Shown here piece by piece: positions 1-9,085 of a stretch of DNA of 36,980 bases. Within the stretch, counting starts at the first letter, position 1. Each line of letters starts with the position of its first letter. The notes under the pieces were generated by a model. The model had not been told where the DNA came from, searched no databases, and was given only the letters and a program-made list of their open reading frames with translations. Origin of the DNA: an uncultured Elstera sp. (GTDB lineage: Bacteria; Pseudomonadota; Alphaproteobacteria; Elsterales; Elsteraceae); the NCBI GenBank assembly GCA_903931835.1, contig CAIZEE010000611.1, positions 1 to 36,980 on the forward strand, read 5' to 3'. The position numbers and the translations under genes are program-made.

Positions 1-4
1 CGCA

Positions 5-877
5 TCAGCGCGTTGGAACCGGCGTTTCGCCCCGATAGTCGTAGAAGCCACGCCCGGTCTTGCGGCCAAGCCAACCAGCCTCGACATATTTCACCAGCAG
101 CGGGCAGGGACGGTATTTGGAATCCGACAGGCCTTCATACAGCACCTGCATGACCGCGAGGCAGGTATCGAGGCCGATGAAATCGGCCAGCTCCAACGGT
201 CCCATCGGGTGGTTGGCGCCGAGCTTCATCGCGGTGTCGATTGCGATGACGGAGCCGACGCCTTCATACAGCGGATAGACCGCCTCATTGATCATCGGCA
301 GCAGACTGCGGTTGACGATGAAGGCCGGAAAATCTTCCGCCACCGCAGCGGTCTTGCCGAGCGAGGTGGTCAATTCGCGCACGGCGGAGAAGGTTTCCTC
401 CTCCGTGGCGATGCCGCGGATCAGCTCCACCAGCGCCATGACCGGCACCGGGTTCATGAAATGCATGCCCATGAACTTGGCCGGGCGATCGGTCGAGGCC
501 GCGAGTCTGGTGATCGAAATCGACGAGGTATTCGATGCGATCATTGCATCCTTGTTCAGGTTCGGCACCAGCTTTTTGAAGATTTCGCGCTTCACCGACT
601 CGTTTTCGGAAGCGGCCTCGATCACGAAGTCGCAATCACCGAACATGGCGAAATCGGTGCCCGTCGTAATCTTCGCCAGCGCGTCCTGCTTGGCCTTTTC
701 GGTGGTTTTGCCCTTGGTAACCTGACGGGTGATGTTCTTGTCGATCAGCGACACGGCGGCGCTCAGGCGCTCCTCCGTCACATCGCTCAATTTGACGTCA
801 AAGCCCGACATGGCACAGACATGGGCAATGCCGCTGCCCATCTGGCCGGCACCAATGATGCCGATGGTTTTAATCAT
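5..877 (-). CDS. hbd: 3-hydroxybutyryl-CoA dehydrogenase
   Basis: This 290-residue cytosolic enzyme should oxidise (S)-3-hydroxyacyl-CoA, preferably 3-hydroxybutyryl-CoA, to the 3-oxoacyl-CoA using NAD(P). The N-terminus carries the Rossmann dinucleotide motif GAGQMGSGIAHV (about residues 9-20). It is followed by the family segments VIEAASE, SNTSS and the HFMNPVP stretch that holds the catalytic His. The C-terminal helical dimerisation domain is complete (HPMGPLELADFIGLD), so the length is normal. The ATG is preceded by an AAGGAAA ribosome site. It is the last gene of a minus-strand run, 15 bases after etfA, and this pairing fits CoA-ester oxidation with electrons passed to ETF. PaaH-type activity on longer or phenylacetate-derived substrates cannot be excluded. 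Confidence 0.93.
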   Translation of the reverse strand: MIKTIGIIGAGQMGSGIAHVCAMSGFDVKLSDVTEERLSAAVSLIDKNITRQVTKGKTTEKAKQDALAKITTGTDFAMFGDCDFVIEAASENESVKREIFKKLVPNLNKDAMIASNTSSISITRLAASTDRPAKFMGMHFMNPVPVMALVELIRGIATEEETFSAVRELTTSLGKTAAVAEDFPAFIVNRSLLPMINEAVYPLYEGVGSVIAIDTAMKLGANHPMGPLELADFIGLDTCLAVMQVLYEGLSDSKYRPCPLLVKYVEAGWLGRKTGRGFYDYRGETPVPTR

Positions 878-892
878 GCGTTTTCCTTGATG

Positions 893-1846
893 TCATGAAG
901 GTTTCCCGACCGCGAGACGGTCGAGTTCGGCCTGCAATTCGGGGATAGCGGTAAACAGATCGGCAACCAGGCCGTAATCTGCGATCTGGAAGATCGGAGC
1001 TTCTTCGTCTTTGTTGATCGCGACGATGACCTTGCTGTCCTTCATGCCGGCCAGGTGCTGGATCGCACCCGAAATGCCGACGGCGATGTAAAGATCGGGG
1101 GCGACCACCTTGCCGGTCTGGCCGACCTGATAATCATTCGGCACGAACCCGGCATCGACCGCAGCCCGACTGGCGCCAACGGCGGCACCTAAGCGATCGG
1201 CGATGGCATCGAGCAGGTGGAAATTATCGCCGCTCTGCATGCCGCGACCGCCCGAAATGATGATCTTGGCGCTGGTCAGTTCTGGGCGTTCCGATTTGCT
1301 GAGTTCAGCGCTTTCGAATTTGGACAGGCCGCTATCGGGCGCCGGCGTAACCTTCTCAATTGTCGCGGACCCGCCGGTTTCGGCTGCTGCTGCAAACCCA
1401 GTCGCGCGCACGGTCAGAAGCTTTATCGTGTCGAGCGATTGTACGGTGGCGAGCGCATTGCCGGCATAGATCGGACGCACGAAAGTATCAGGCGCCTTGA
1501 TCGCGATGATTTCGGAGATTTGCTGGACGTCGAGCAAGGCGGCTGCGCGCGGCAAGACATTCTTGCCGGTCGTGGTCGCCGCAGCCAATACGTGGCTGTA
1601 TGACGGAGCGAGCGAGACGATCAGGGCCGCCAAGGGTTCCGCCAGATCATGCGCGTAATAGGGCGCCTCGCTCAGCAGGATTTTGGTGACGCCTGCGACC
1701 TTGGCGCCTGCTTGCGCCGCAACGCCTGCATCGGCACCGGCAACCAGCAGATGAACCTCGCCCAACTGGGCGGCAGCGGTGACGGCTGACAGGCTCGCAG
1801 CCTTGATTTTTCCGCCGTCATGCTCGGCAAGGACGAGAACGGGCAT
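893..1846 (-). CDS. etfA: Electron transfer flavoprotein, alpha subunit
   Basis: The 317-residue alpha subunit of the FAD-containing ETF heterodimer accepts electrons from acyl-CoA and related dehydrogenases and passes them to ETF-ubiquinone oxidoreductase. The N-terminal adenine-nucleotide-like domain starts [15 protein letters not shown]. The C-terminal FAD domain has the family landmarks [32 protein letters not shown] and [16 protein letters not shown]. Length is typical. It starts two bases after the etfB stop, which implies translational coupling. Nothing is missing or unusual. Confidence 0.97.
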   Translation of the reverse strand: MPVLVLAEHDGGKIKAASLSAVTAAAQLGEVHLLVAGADAGVAAQAGAKVAGVTKILLSEAPYYAHDLAEPLAALIVSLAPSYSHVLAAATTTGKNVLPRAAALLDVQQISEIIAIKAPDTFVRPIYAGNALATVQSLDTIKLLTVRATGFAAAAETGGSATIEKVTPAPDSGLSKFESAELSKSERPELTSAKIIISGGRGMQSGDNFHLLDAIADRLGAAVGASRAAVDAGFVPNDYQVGQTGKVVAPDLYIAVGISGAIQHLAGMKDSKVIVAINKDEEAPIFQIADYGLVADLFTAIPELQAELDRLAVGKPS

Positions 1847-1848
1847 TT

Positions 1849-2598
1849 CTAGAACACCTTCGCTTCGTTGCGCAGCTTCGCCACCAATTCGGCGACATCG
1901 GCGACCTTGGCGCCACCCACGCGCTTCGGCGGCTCGTCGACCGACAGCGTCTTGAAACGCGGGGCGATGTCGACGCCCAGAGTATCAACGGCCAGCGTGT
2001 CGATCGGTTTCTTCTTCGCCTTCATGATGTTGGGCAGCGAGGCGTAGCGCGGTTCGTTTAAACGAAGGTCGGTCGTCACGATCGCCGGCAGCGCCAGCGA
2101 CACCGTCTCCAACCCGCCATCAATCTCGCGCGTCACCGATAGGTGATCGCCCGAGATCACAAGTTTGGAGGCAAACGTACCCTGTGCCCAGCCAAGCAGC
2201 GCCGCCAGCATCTGACCCGTCTGATTGCTGTCGTCGTCGATTGCCTGCTTGCCCAGAATGACCAGCTGCGGCTGTTCCTGTTTGATGATCGCGGCAAGCA
2301 GCTTGGCGACGGCGAGCGGTTGTACTTCGGCATCGCTTGGCACATGGATGCCGCGATCGGCCCCTATCGCAAGTGCGGTACGGATGGTCTCCTGCGCCTG
2401 GGTGGGCCCGATCGAGACGGCGACGACCTCGGTAGCCACGCCCTTTTCCTTCAGGCGGACAGCCTCTTCCACGGCAATCTCGTCGAATGGGTTCATCGAC
2501 ATCTTCACGTTGGCGAGATCTACCGCAGTGCGGTCGGCCTTAACCCTGATCTTGACGTTATAATCGACGACCCGCTTGACAGCGACCAGAACCTTCAT
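1849..2598 (-). CDS. etfB: Electron transfer flavoprotein, beta subunit
   Basis: The 249-residue beta subunit of ETF binds structural AMP and forms the docking surface for partner dehydrogenases. The start [20 protein letters not shown] is the standard family N-terminus. The segments [40 protein letters not shown] and [16 protein letters not shown] (partner-recognition loop) are all present. GGAG lies 7 bases before the ATG. The 98 bases between this gene and the upstream adenosyltransferase gene contain a TTGACA (minus strand, 2684-2689), but no convincing -10 box at normal spacing, so a separate promoter is possible and not proven. Confidence 0.97.
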   Translation of the reverse strand: MKVLVAVKRVVDYNVKIRVKADRTAVDLANVKMSMNPFDEIAVEEAVRLKEKGVATEVVAVSIGPTQAQETIRTALAIGADRGIHVPSDAEVQPLAVAKLLAAIIKQEQPQLVILGKQAIDDDSNQTGQMLAALLGWAQGTFASKLVISGDHLSVTREIDGGLETVSLALPAIVTTDLRLNEPRYASLPNIMKAKKKPIDTLAVDTLGVDIAPRFKTLSVDEPPKRVGGAKVADVAELVAKLRNEAKVF

Positions 2599-2696
2599 GC
2601 TGAAAGCTCCAAAATCCTATGCCTCATGACCATCCGCGCCTGACGTTACCCGGACGGTTGTTACCGCTGATTTTTTGAAACTTGTCAACGCGGCTG

Positions 2697-3260
2697 TTAT
2701 GCGTCGCGATTGGCGCCGGGGACCCATAAAACATCGGCAGCACCATCGTCATTGGCCGTGCGCGACAGGACAAAGAGTAGGTCCGACAGACGGTTAAGGT
2801 ATTTCAACGCCGGTTTGTTGACGACCTCGTGCTGGGTCAGGCTGACAACGCGCCGCTCGGCCCGACGCACGATTGTCCGCGCCAGATGCAAAGCCGCCGC
2901 AGTCGGCGCGCCCGCTGGCAGAACAAACGAGTTAAGCGGCGCCAAGCTCGCGTTATAGGCATCGATCCGCGCTTCCAGCCAATCGACCTGGGCCTCCGCC
3001 ACGCGCAGCTTGCCGTCGCCGGCATCGCCTGGTCGGCACAGATCGGCGCCGAGATCGAACAAATCATTCTGGATGCGCGCGAGATCGGCGTCGATCGATG
3101 GGGATGCCTGAAGCCGGGCGATGCCGATGGCGGCATTAGCCTCATCGACGGCGCCATAGGCTTCGACCCTAAGATCGTCCTTCGGTTTGCGCGATCCGTC
3201 GCCGAGCGACGTTTCACCCTCATCGCCGCCACGCGTATAAATCTTTGTCAGAAGGACCAA
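2697..3260 (-). CDS. pduO: PduO-type cob(I)yrinic acid a,c-diamide adenosyltransferase
   Basis: The enzyme transfers adenosyl from ATP to cob(I)alamin to make coenzyme B12. The family N-terminal ATP-binding signature TKIYTRGGDEGETSLGDG is present, with the later RVEAYGAVDEANAAIG and RRAERRVVSL...NRLSDLLFVLSR segments of the PduO fold. A longer reading with ATG at 3299 is open, but it adds 13 residues not typical of the family and has no ribosome site. The TTG at 3258-3260 gives MVLLTKIYTRGG, has GGGAG 11 bases upstream, and is preferred (187 residues). It sits between a HIG1-domain gene and etfB, in an order common near ETF genes of alphaproteobacteria. A palindromic regulatory region lies upstream. 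Confidence 0.9.
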   Translation of the reverse strand: MVLLTKIYTRGGDEGETSLGDGSRKPKDDLRVEAYGAVDEANAAIGIARLQASPSIDADLARIQNDLFDLGADLCRPGDAGDGKLRVAEAQVDWLEARIDAYNASLAPLNSFVLPAGAPTAAALHLARTIVRRAERRVVSLTQHEVVNKPALKYLNRLSDLLFVLSRTANDDGAADVLWVPGANRDA

Positions 3261-3333
3261 ATCGTTACCCACTCCCGTTGGGATCTGGAGCGTGAGCATT
3301 TCAGAGTGAATCAGCCTGAAACGAACGCGCTCA

Positions 3334-3384
3334 ATTATATCTCGGTGGGGTCTGATTCACGGTTCAATTTGAACCGATCAGACC
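3334..3384 (-). promoter_or_regulatory. Promoter with overlapping nested palindrome upstream of the adenosyltransferase gene
   Basis: Read on the minus strand, a perfect TATAAT lies at 3339-3334, unusual in this G+C-rich DNA. Its -35 position has no good TTGACA and falls inside a nested inverted repeat: outer arms GGTCTGAT (3349-3356) and ATCAGACC (3377-3384), inner arms CGGTTCAA (3360-3367) and TTGAACCG (3369-3376). A further copy of one arm, GTGAATCAG at 3306-3314, is complementary to CTGATTCAC at 3352-3360. The repeat begins directly at the stop codon of the HIG1-domain gene. No T-run follows, so an operator or activator site at the promoter is favoured over a simple terminator. Confidence 0.5.
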
Positions 3385-3582
3385 CTAGCGGCTGGAATAC
3401 CACATGACGAGCATGAACAGCAGGATCGCGACCCCCTGAAAGACGATGCGCGCCTGCATCAGCTTGTTGCTGCGTGAACCGGCCTTCGGGTCTGAGCGTC
3501 CCATGCCGATCACCCCGGTTGCAAGCACGGCGACGGTCGCGGCCATCGCGATGACGAGCAGGAAAATGAGAAGCTTGTGCAT
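3385..3582 (-). CDS. HIG1-domain twin transmembrane protein
   Basis: This is a 65-residue protein with two hydrophobic helices (about residues 3-25 and 48-62) flanking a short polar loop. The loop and second helix carry the HIG1 (hypoxia-induced protein conserved region) pattern SNKLMQARIVFQGVAILLF. In other organisms HIG1 proteins associate with respiratory-chain complexes, especially cytochrome oxidase; that role is only inferred here. The gene is complete and ends directly at the palindrome before the adenosyltransferase gene. The partner genes (adenosyltransferase, ETF) suggest a shared respiratory or CoA-oxidation context. Confidence 0.8.
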   Translation of the reverse strand: MHKLLIFLLVIAMAATVAVLATGVIGMGRSDPKAGSRSNKLMQARIVFQGVAILLFMLVMWYSSR

Positions 3583-3647
3583 CTCCTTTAGATAGATCAG
3601 TTAGGGCGACTTGGCGAGGGCGTGCGACGCAAATAGGGGAGAAGGCT

Positions 3648-4493
3648 TTGAGTTATCTGCGCCACTGTGTCGCATGCAATGACTACGATCCGAGCCAATT
3701 CGTGCCCTTTGTGTTGGACGGTGTTGGGCTTGGCCAGGTGCACCGGGCGAGCCTAAAGCGGTTATCGGATTTCCCCGATCTCGTGTCGGTCGGTAACGCC
3801 TCGGTGACGCTTCCCGAATCGGCAACGGATTTCTGGTCGCGCAGTGCCGCCCTCGACAGGTTGGCCGATCGGCTGGTCCAGGCGGGCGATATCCGCGAGA
3901 AGCATAACGAGCTCTATCCGATAGCCCCGTCATTTCATGCGGCGCCAGTCTGCGCGCTCGATCGCAAGCTGGTGCCGCTCTTCGGCATCAAGGCCTATGG
4001 CGTGCATGTCAATGGCGTGGTGCGAACCTCCGCCGGGATTGAATTATGGATTGGCAAACGCGCCGCAGATAAGGCGATCGCCCCCGGCAAACTCGACAAT
4101 CTAGTCGCGGGCGGCCAGCCGATGGGCCTCAGCGCCATCGATAATGTCGTGAAGGAATGCGCTGAGGAGGCGGATATCCCCGAAGCTCTGGCGCGAACCG
4201 CCGTCCCGGTCGGCGCCATCACTTATCGCATGATGATGGAACGCGGCCTGCGCGACGACGTGTTGTTCGTCTACGATCTGGCCCTGGGCGAGGACTTCAC
4301 GCCGCGCAACACCGATGGCGAGATCGAAAGCTTTGAGCGCTGGCCGCTGGCACGGGTCGCGGAAAGGGTGCGCGATACCGATGATTTCAAATTCAACGTG
4401 GCGCTGGTGATCATCGATTTCCTGATCCGTCACGGAGTGATCGATTCCGAGCACCCCGATTATCAGGCCCTGGTAAAGGGGCTACACAGCTAA
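3648..4493 (+). CDS. Nudix hydrolase with N-terminal DUF4743-like domain
   Basis: The 281-residue protein resembles the Tnr3-like Nudix group, in which an N-terminal DUF4743 domain (about residues 1-110) precedes a Nudix fold (about 115-260). Family members hydrolyse nucleoside diphosphate derivatives; oxidised thiamine diphosphate is a known substrate of Tnr3. The Nudix box is degenerate: GGQPMGLSAIDNVVK is followed by ECAEEADI, so the REUXEE core appears as KECAEE and the upstream Glu is a Leu, as often seen in this subgroup. The start is TTG, with AGGGGAGAAGG (3635-3645) just upstream. Its 3' end overlaps the convergent GluQRS gene by 12 bases. The substrate is unknown. Confidence 0.85.
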   Translation: MSYLRHCVACNDYDPSQFVPFVLDGVGLGQVHRASLKRLSDFPDLVSVGNASVTLPESATDFWSRSAALDRLADRLVQAGDIREKHNELYPIAPSFHAAPVCALDRKLVPLFGIKAYGVHVNGVVRTSAGIELWIGKRAADKAIAPGKLDNLVAGGQPMGLSAIDNVVKECAEEADIPEALARTAVPVGAITYRMMMERGLRDDVLFVYDLALGEDFTPRNTDGEIESFERWPLARVAERVRDTDDFKFNVALVIIDFLIRHGVIDSEHPDYQALVKGLHS

Positions 4494-5357
4494 TCCGACC
4501 ATCACCCTGACGTCCGCCGGCGTGGCACCGCCGGCGCGCAGCGACGCCAGGGTCGCCGAATGATCGCGCTTGGCCAGACGCTTGCCATCGGCACCCAGCA
4601 TCAGTCGGTGATGATGATAATCAGGGACCGGCAGCTCGAGCAGGGCTTGCAGCAGCCGGTGGCAATGGGTGGCCGCCAGCAGATCGACGCCGCGCGTGAC
4701 CAACGTGACGCCTTGGGCGGCGTCATCGACGGTGACGGCAAGGTGATAGCTGGTCGGCGTGTCCTTGCGCGCCAGCACGATATCGCCGAAGGGGGCCGCG
4801 TCGCAGGCGATCGTGCCGGCATCGGCATCATGGAAGTTGAGCGGTCCGACTTGGCCAAGTGCCAGCGCCATATTCAGGCGGATGGCGTAGCTGTCACCCC
4901 GTGCCACGCGCATTGCTGCGTGATCTGGGTCGAGCGTCCGGCACGTACCGGGATAGACCGGCCCGTCAGGTCCTTGCGGTGCGCCACCGGCGGCTTCGAT
5001 TTCCGCCTTTATCTCCGCACGGGTGCAAAAGCACGGATAGAGCAGGTTTTGCGCTGCCAGCCGGTCGAGTGCCGCGCGATACTCAGGCAGGCAATCCGAT
5101 TGGTAGCGCACCGGGCGCGACCATTCCAATCCCAGCCAGGCGAGGTCGGCTTCAATGCTGGCGACGAATTCGGGTCGGCATCGCGCCCCGTCGATATCCT
5201 CGATGCGCAACAGGAACTCACCACCCCGACGCGTCGCCGCGTCGAAGGCGAACCAGGCCGCATAGGCATGGCCCAGATGCAGCTCGCCTGTCGGACTGGG
5301 TGCGAAGCGGGTGATGACGGGTGACATGGCGGGATGATACTTAAGCGGCGGGGGCAT
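4482..5357 (-). CDS. gluQRS: Glutamyl-Q tRNA(Asp) synthetase
   Basis: This truncated paralogue of glutamyl-tRNA synthetase attaches glutamate to the queuosine at position 34 of tRNA(Asp). It has the class I motif FAPSPTGELHLGH, the acidic LLRIEDID, the zinc-site cysteines in YPCFCTR and YPGTCR, and a KMSKS-like KRLAKRDH near the C-terminus. It lacks the anticodon-binding domain of GltX, as expected for about 290 residues. The first ATG is at 5357; an internal ATG at 5330 (MSPVITRFAPSPTG) matches family N-termini better. Neither has a clear ribosome site. It is divergent from the AlkA-like gene only 8 bases away. Confidence 0.94.
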   Translation of the reverse strand: MPPPLKYHPAMSPVITRFAPSPTGELHLGHAYAAWFAFDAATRRGGEFLLRIEDIDGARCRPEFVASIEADLAWLGLEWSRPVRYQSDCLPEYRAALDRLAAQNLLYPCFCTRAEIKAEIEAAGGAPQGPDGPVYPGTCRTLDPDHAAMRVARGDSYAIRLNMALALGQVGPLNFHDADAGTIACDAAPFGDIVLARKDTPTSYHLAVTVDDAAQGVTLVTRGVDLLAATHCHRLLQALLELPVPDYHHHRLMLGADGKRLAKRDHSATLASLRAGGATPADVRVMVGLAV

Positions 5358-5365
5358 TAACGCAA

Positions 5366-6010
5366 ATGAACGCCATCATCAACGACGAAGCGGGGCTGTG
5401 CCAGGGGCTGGATGCCTTATGCGATCTTGACCCGCTGTTTGCCGCCGCGCGCCGGCGGATGGGCGAGCCTAGCTTGCGTCGCTGGGAGCCGGGATTCCAA
5501 ACGCTCCTCGACATCATTCTGGGTCAACAGGTCTCGACTGCGTCGGCCCGGGCGATCCGGGCAAAGATCGGTGCCGCCTTTGATCCGCTGACGCCGGAGG
5601 CAATCGCGGCTGCGTCGCCTGAGGCCTTGCGGGCCTGCGGGCTTAGCCGGCAGAAAATGGCCTATGTCGGCGATCTCGCGGCGCGGGTTGTTGATGGGCG
5701 ATGCCGGCTGGAGTTGCTACACGATATGGATGATGAAGCGGCGATCGTGGAGCTGGTCCAGATCAAGGGCATCGGGCGCTGGACGGCGGAAATCTATCTT
5801 CTGTTTTGCCTGGGGCGCGCCGATAGCTGGCCGGCGGCCGATTTGGCGCTGGCCGTCGCCTTTCACCATCTGCATGACCTGCCCGAGCGGCCGAACGAAA
5901 AGCATTTACGGCATCTGGCGGAGAAATGGCGGCCATGGCGGGGTGCGGCCGCGCATTTTCTCTGGCATTATTACCACCGACTGTCGCAGCGCGACGCGAT
6001 CATCAAATAG
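5366..6010 (+). CDS. alkA: DNA-3-methyladenine glycosylase II (HhH-GPD family)
   Basis: This base-excision repair enzyme removes alkylated purines such as 3-methyladenine. The 214 residues form the HhH-GPD fold. The helix-hairpin-helix is at IKGIGRWTAEIYLLF (about 133-147), followed by the catalytic Asp159 in PAADLAL. The segment LLDIILGQQVSTASARAI near residues 47-64 is also typical of the family. The E. coli AlkA N-terminal domain is missing, as in most short bacterial homologues. The start ATG lies 8 bases from the divergent GluQRS gene. The carboxylesterase gene follows 15 bases downstream, so the two are likely co-transcribed. Confidence 0.92.
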   Translation: MNAIINDEAGLCQGLDALCDLDPLFAAARRRMGEPSLRRWEPGFQTLLDIILGQQVSTASARAIRAKIGAAFDPLTPEAIAAASPEALRACGLSRQKMAYVGDLAARVVDGRCRLELLHDMDDEAAIVELVQIKGIGRWTAEIYLLFCLGRADSWPAADLALAVAFHHLHDLPERPNEKHLRHLAEKWRPWRGAAAHFLWHYYHRLSQRDAIIK

Positions 6011-6025
6011 GAAGGACCGCCTGGA

Positions 6026-6712
6026 ATGACCGCATCGCTGAGCCTGACCACCTACGCCGCCCAACCCTTGATGGGCGGGAAGCCGACTTCGCTGGTGGTG
6101 TTGCTGCACGGGCTCGGCGCCAATGGCGAGGATTTGCTCGGGCTGTCGGAATTGTGGGAGGCGATGATGCCGAACACGGAATTCGCCGCCCCCGACGCGC
6201 CGGAGCCGTGCGACATGGCGCCGATGGGATTTCAATGGTTCAGCCTGGCCGAGCGGACCGAGGCCGCCATGTTGGCCGGCGCTCGCGCTGCCGCACCGTT
6301 GCTCGATGCCTATCTCGACGAATTGCTGAATTTCCATCAACTCCCCGACAGCAAGTTGGCGCTGGTAGGATTCAGCCAGGGTACGATGATGGCGTTGCAG
6401 GTCGGTCTGCGGCGTAAATATCCGCCGGCTGCGATCCTTGGCTATTCAGGTGTGCTCTTGGGCGGCCCCGGTTTTGACGGCGATGCCTTTGCGGGCTCGA
6501 TCACCGCCCGTCCGCCAGTGCTGCTGATCCATGGGACGCATGACTCAGTCCTGCCGTTTGCCGCAATGGCGGCGGCCGAGGCCACATTGAAGGCGGCAGG
6601 CGTGCCGGTTGAGACCTCCACGCGACCCGGCGTCGGGCATAGTATCGACCAGCAGGGAGCCTTTGACGGCGGGACATTTTTAGCCCGGTCGCTGGGGCAT
6701 ATTGTAACCTAA
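6026..6712 (+). CDS. Phospholipase/carboxylesterase, alpha/beta hydrolase
   Basis: The 228-residue cytosolic serine hydrolase belongs to the phospholipase/carboxylesterase (YpfH/acyl-protein-thioesterase-like) group. The oxyanion segment LLHGLGANGEDLLGL lies at about 26-40. The nucleophile is Ser117 in GFSQGT, the acid Asp173 in HGTHDSVLP and the His His205 in VGHSID, giving a full catalytic triad. GGAAGGA lies 9 bases before the ATG. The physiological ester is unknown. It probably shares a transcript with the glycosylase gene just upstream. Confidence 0.9.
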   Translation: MTASLSLTTYAAQPLMGGKPTSLVVLLHGLGANGEDLLGLSELWEAMMPNTEFAAPDAPEPCDMAPMGFQWFSLAERTEAAMLAGARAAAPLLDAYLDELLNFHQLPDSKLALVGFSQGTMMALQVGLRRKYPPAAILGYSGVLLGGPGFDGDAFAGSITARPPVLLIHGTHDSVLPFAAMAAAEATLKAAGVPVETSTRPGVGHSIDQQGAFDGGTFLARSLGHIVT

Positions 6713-6877
6713 CCGCCATATCTGGTGGGCCGGCGATCTTTGGCGTGCAATGCTTGTGTTAGCTCTTCGTCTCGGGTACAAAGGCGGCAGGTTTCGTTGA
6801 GGGTTTTCGCCGGATCGGCGCCCGACTGATCCGCCGCCGACCCTTCTCGGACCTGCGCCCGAGGGAGAGCGGAACGT

Positions 6878-7429
6878 ATGGAAAACTGCCCTGCGCTTGT
6901 TCTGAATGCCGATTTCCGGCCGCTCAGCTATTTCCCCCTCTCGCTGTGGTCCTGGCAGGAAGCGGTCAAGGCTGTGTTCCTTGGCCGCGTCAACATCGTG
7001 TCTGAATATGACCGGACCGTGCGCTCCCCCACTTTTGAGATGCGCCTGCCCAGCGTCATTGCGCTGAAGGACTACATCCCGACCGCGCGGCGCCCGGCCT
7101 TCACCCGCTTCAACGTGTTCCTGCGCGACCGGTTCGACTGCCAATATTGCGGTGACGGCTTTCCGACACATGAACTGACCTTCGACCACGTCATCCCGCG
7201 CTCACGCGGCGGGCGCACCTCTTGGCACAATGTCGTCACGGCCTGCGGCGACTGCAACCTCGCCAAGGCCAATATGATGCCGGCCGAAGCCAAGATGTTT
7301 CCGATCCAGGCGCCACGCCAGCCGACCACCTATGAGCTGCAGGAAAACGGCCGGCGCTTCCCGCCGAATTTCCTGCATCAAAGCTGGCGCGATTTCCTGT
7401 ATTGGGACGAAGAGCTGGAAGTTGGCTGA
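6878..7429 (+). CDS. HNH endonuclease-domain protein
   Basis: The 183-residue protein has an HNH/zinc-finger nuclease fold in its second half: DCQYCG (first CxxC), LTFDHVIPRSRGGRTSWHN (the DH...N core) and ACGDCNLAKAN (second CxxC). The N-terminal half, from ALVLNADFRPLSYFPLSLWS to the central DYIPT segment, is the standard leader of a conserved stand-alone HNH family found in many proteobacteria. GGGAGAG precedes the ATG. No restriction or mobile genes are adjacent, so a restriction role is not supported; the cellular function of this family is unclear. The 165 bases before it show no gene. It meets the convergent GST gene with a 3-base gap. Confidence 0.9.
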   Translation: MENCPALVLNADFRPLSYFPLSLWSWQEAVKAVFLGRVNIVSEYDRTVRSPTFEMRLPSVIALKDYIPTARRPAFTRFNVFLRDRFDCQYCGDGFPTHELTFDHVIPRSRGGRTSWHNVVTACGDCNLAKANMMPAEAKMFPIQAPRQPTTYELQENGRRFPPNFLHQSWRDFLYWDEELEVG

Positions 7430-7432
7430 TCT

Positions 7433-8041
7433 TTAGGCGTTCTGTGCGAGCACGCGCGCGACGATCGGCAGCTTTCCGACCGTCTCGGCCAGATGCTTCA
7501 GCTTCGGCATGGATTCCGGTACGCCGTCAGGCAGCCAGCTTAGCAGCATGACCAGATAGAGATCCGCCGCTGTGAATGTTTCGCCAAGCAGGTAGGGCGC
7601 CAATACCGCCTCCATCACGCTGAGATGATGGTCGATATGCAGCAGCGCCTGCTGTTTGACATCAGCCGCATGCGCGTCCCCGCCCGCCGAGTAGCGATGC
7701 GCGTAATAGACGCGCAAGATCGCCTCGTAGACATTGGCCGACAGAAATACCATCCATTGCAAATACTTGGCGTGCGCCGAACTGCCGATCGTCGGCGACA
7801 ATCCTGGATTTGTGTTGGTCAGATGCAGGCAGATCGCGGCTGACTCCAGCACGATCGTTCCATCTGGCAGCACCAGCGCCGGAATCTTGCCAGACGGGTT
7901 GATCCGCTTGTAGTCAGGTTGGGCGGCTTGTTCCTGGCTAACCCATACGACGTCATGGGCAATGCCGAAGGTTTCGAGCAGAAATTGAACGACGATCGAA
8001 CCGCCGCCTTGCCGCCCATAAAGTGTGTAGCGATCGGACAT
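7433..8041 (-). CDS. Glutathione S-transferase family protein
   Basis: The 202 residues show the two-domain GST layout. The N-terminal thioredoxin fold begins YTLYGRQGGGSIVVQFLLE and contains the glutathione-site motif GKIPALVLPDGTIVLESAAIC with the cis-Pro and the Glu-Ser pair. An all-helical C-terminal domain includes FTAADLYLVMLLSW, the conserved N-capping box. GAGGAG lies 8 bases before the ATG. The substrate is unknown. It stands alone, convergent with the HNH gene and divergent from the glycosyltransferase gene. Confidence 0.9.
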   Translation of the reverse strand: MSDRYTLYGRQGGGSIVVQFLLETFGIAHDVVWVSQEQAAQPDYKRINPSGKIPALVLPDGTIVLESAAICLHLTNTNPGLSPTIGSSAHAKYLQWMVFLSANVYEAILRVYYAHRYSAGGDAHAADVKQQALLHIDHHLSVMEAVLAPYLLGETFTAADLYLVMLLSWLPDGVPESMPKLKHLAETVGKLPIVARVLAQNA

Positions 8042-8202
8042 CGTTGAGGCTCCTCATGTTATGCGAAGGCTGACCGTTCGCCGAAGCCCCGATTGGCCGG
8101 TCGACAGGACCGCCTGTTTCACGTTAAGGCTTTGACCTGGAGCTTATCGGCTCGGTGCTCACAGGGCAATCGAGCGGGCGCCGGTTTATGGCAAGAGGTG
8201 AA

Positions 8203-8985
8203 ATGACCCAACCCCCGATCAAGCTTGTCGTCGCAACCCCGTGTTTTGGCGGCATGGTTACACATCATTTTATGGTGTCGGTGCTCGATCTGCAGCGGGC
8301 GACCGCAAGCTGGGGCTGGAAGATGCATTTTACCTGCATCGGCGGCGATGCGCTGGTGCAGCGGGCGCGCAATACGTTGGTGACGCTGTTTCTGAATGAT
8401 CCGGACGCGACGCATCTCATGTTCATCGATGCGGATATCGGGTTTCAGTCGGCCCAGGTGCGGCGCTTGCTCGCCTTCGACAAGCCGCTGGTCGGCGGCG
8501 CCTATCCGATCAAGCATATCGATTGGAACGCCGTCCGCGAGAGGGTTGCAGACGGCACGTCGCATCTTGAGGCGGCCTCGCTGCAATACGTCATCGGCAT
8601 GCCGGAAAGCGGTGCGCCGTATGAGGAGGTCGACGGCTTCGCCAGCGTCGACCATGTCGGTGGCGGGTTCATGCTGATCCAGCGCGCGACCTTGCTGGCG
8701 ATGATCGAGCATCATCCTGAACTGACATACATGACGGCGTTGGCCGGTCAGAACCGGGTCATCCCGGAGGATGAGAAGAACGTCGCGCTCTTCGAGAGCC
8801 TGATCGATCAGAAGACGCGCCGCTATTTGCCAGAGGATTACAGTTTCTGCAAACGCTGGAAGGACATGGGCGGTGAGGTCTGGATCGATCTGCGCAGCAA
8901 GCTGACCCATGTCGGAGCATATGCGTATAACGGCGATCTCGACAGTCTGACCCGCGTTCCGGGCGTCATGCCGGACGAGGCCTGA
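8203..8985 (+). CDS. GT-A-fold glycosyltransferase-like protein
   Basis: The 260-residue protein begins [20 protein letters not shown] and carries the acidic metal motif in [12 protein letters not shown] (about residues 68-79). The region around [16 protein letters not shown] is an acceptor-site-like block. This is the pattern of a GT-A (family 2 / Anp1-like) glycosyltransferase. There is no signal peptide or membrane helix. An upstream in-frame start at 8155 is possible, but the ATG at 8203 has AGAGGTG directly before it and is preferred. The sugar donor and acceptor are unknown and no polysaccharide genes flank it. Confidence 0.75.
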   Translation: MTQPPIKLVVATPCFGGMVTHHFMVSVLDLQRATASWGWKMHFTCIGGDALVQRARNTLVTLFLNDPDATHLMFIDADIGFQSAQVRRLLAFDKPLVGGAYPIKHIDWNAVRERVADGTSHLEAASLQYVIGMPESGAPYEEVDGFASVDHVGGGFMLIQRATLLAMIEHHPELTYMTALAGQNRVIPEDEKNVALFESLIDQKTRRYLPEDYSFCKRWKDMGGEVWIDLRSKLTHVGAYAYNGDLDSLTRVPGVMPDEA

Positions 8986-9085
8986 CGCTGCTCCGCATTG
9001 TAATTTAACGGGGTTTCACACAAACGTCCGTTTACGGCCGGCTGGTCCTGTCCTACCATTGTTCAGAACTTTGGAAGGACTGCCC

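Noticed and set aside
6878-7429. HNH gene as part of a restriction or mobile element
   Set aside because: No methyltransferase, integrase or transposase is nearby, and the full-length protein matches a conserved stand-alone chromosomal family.
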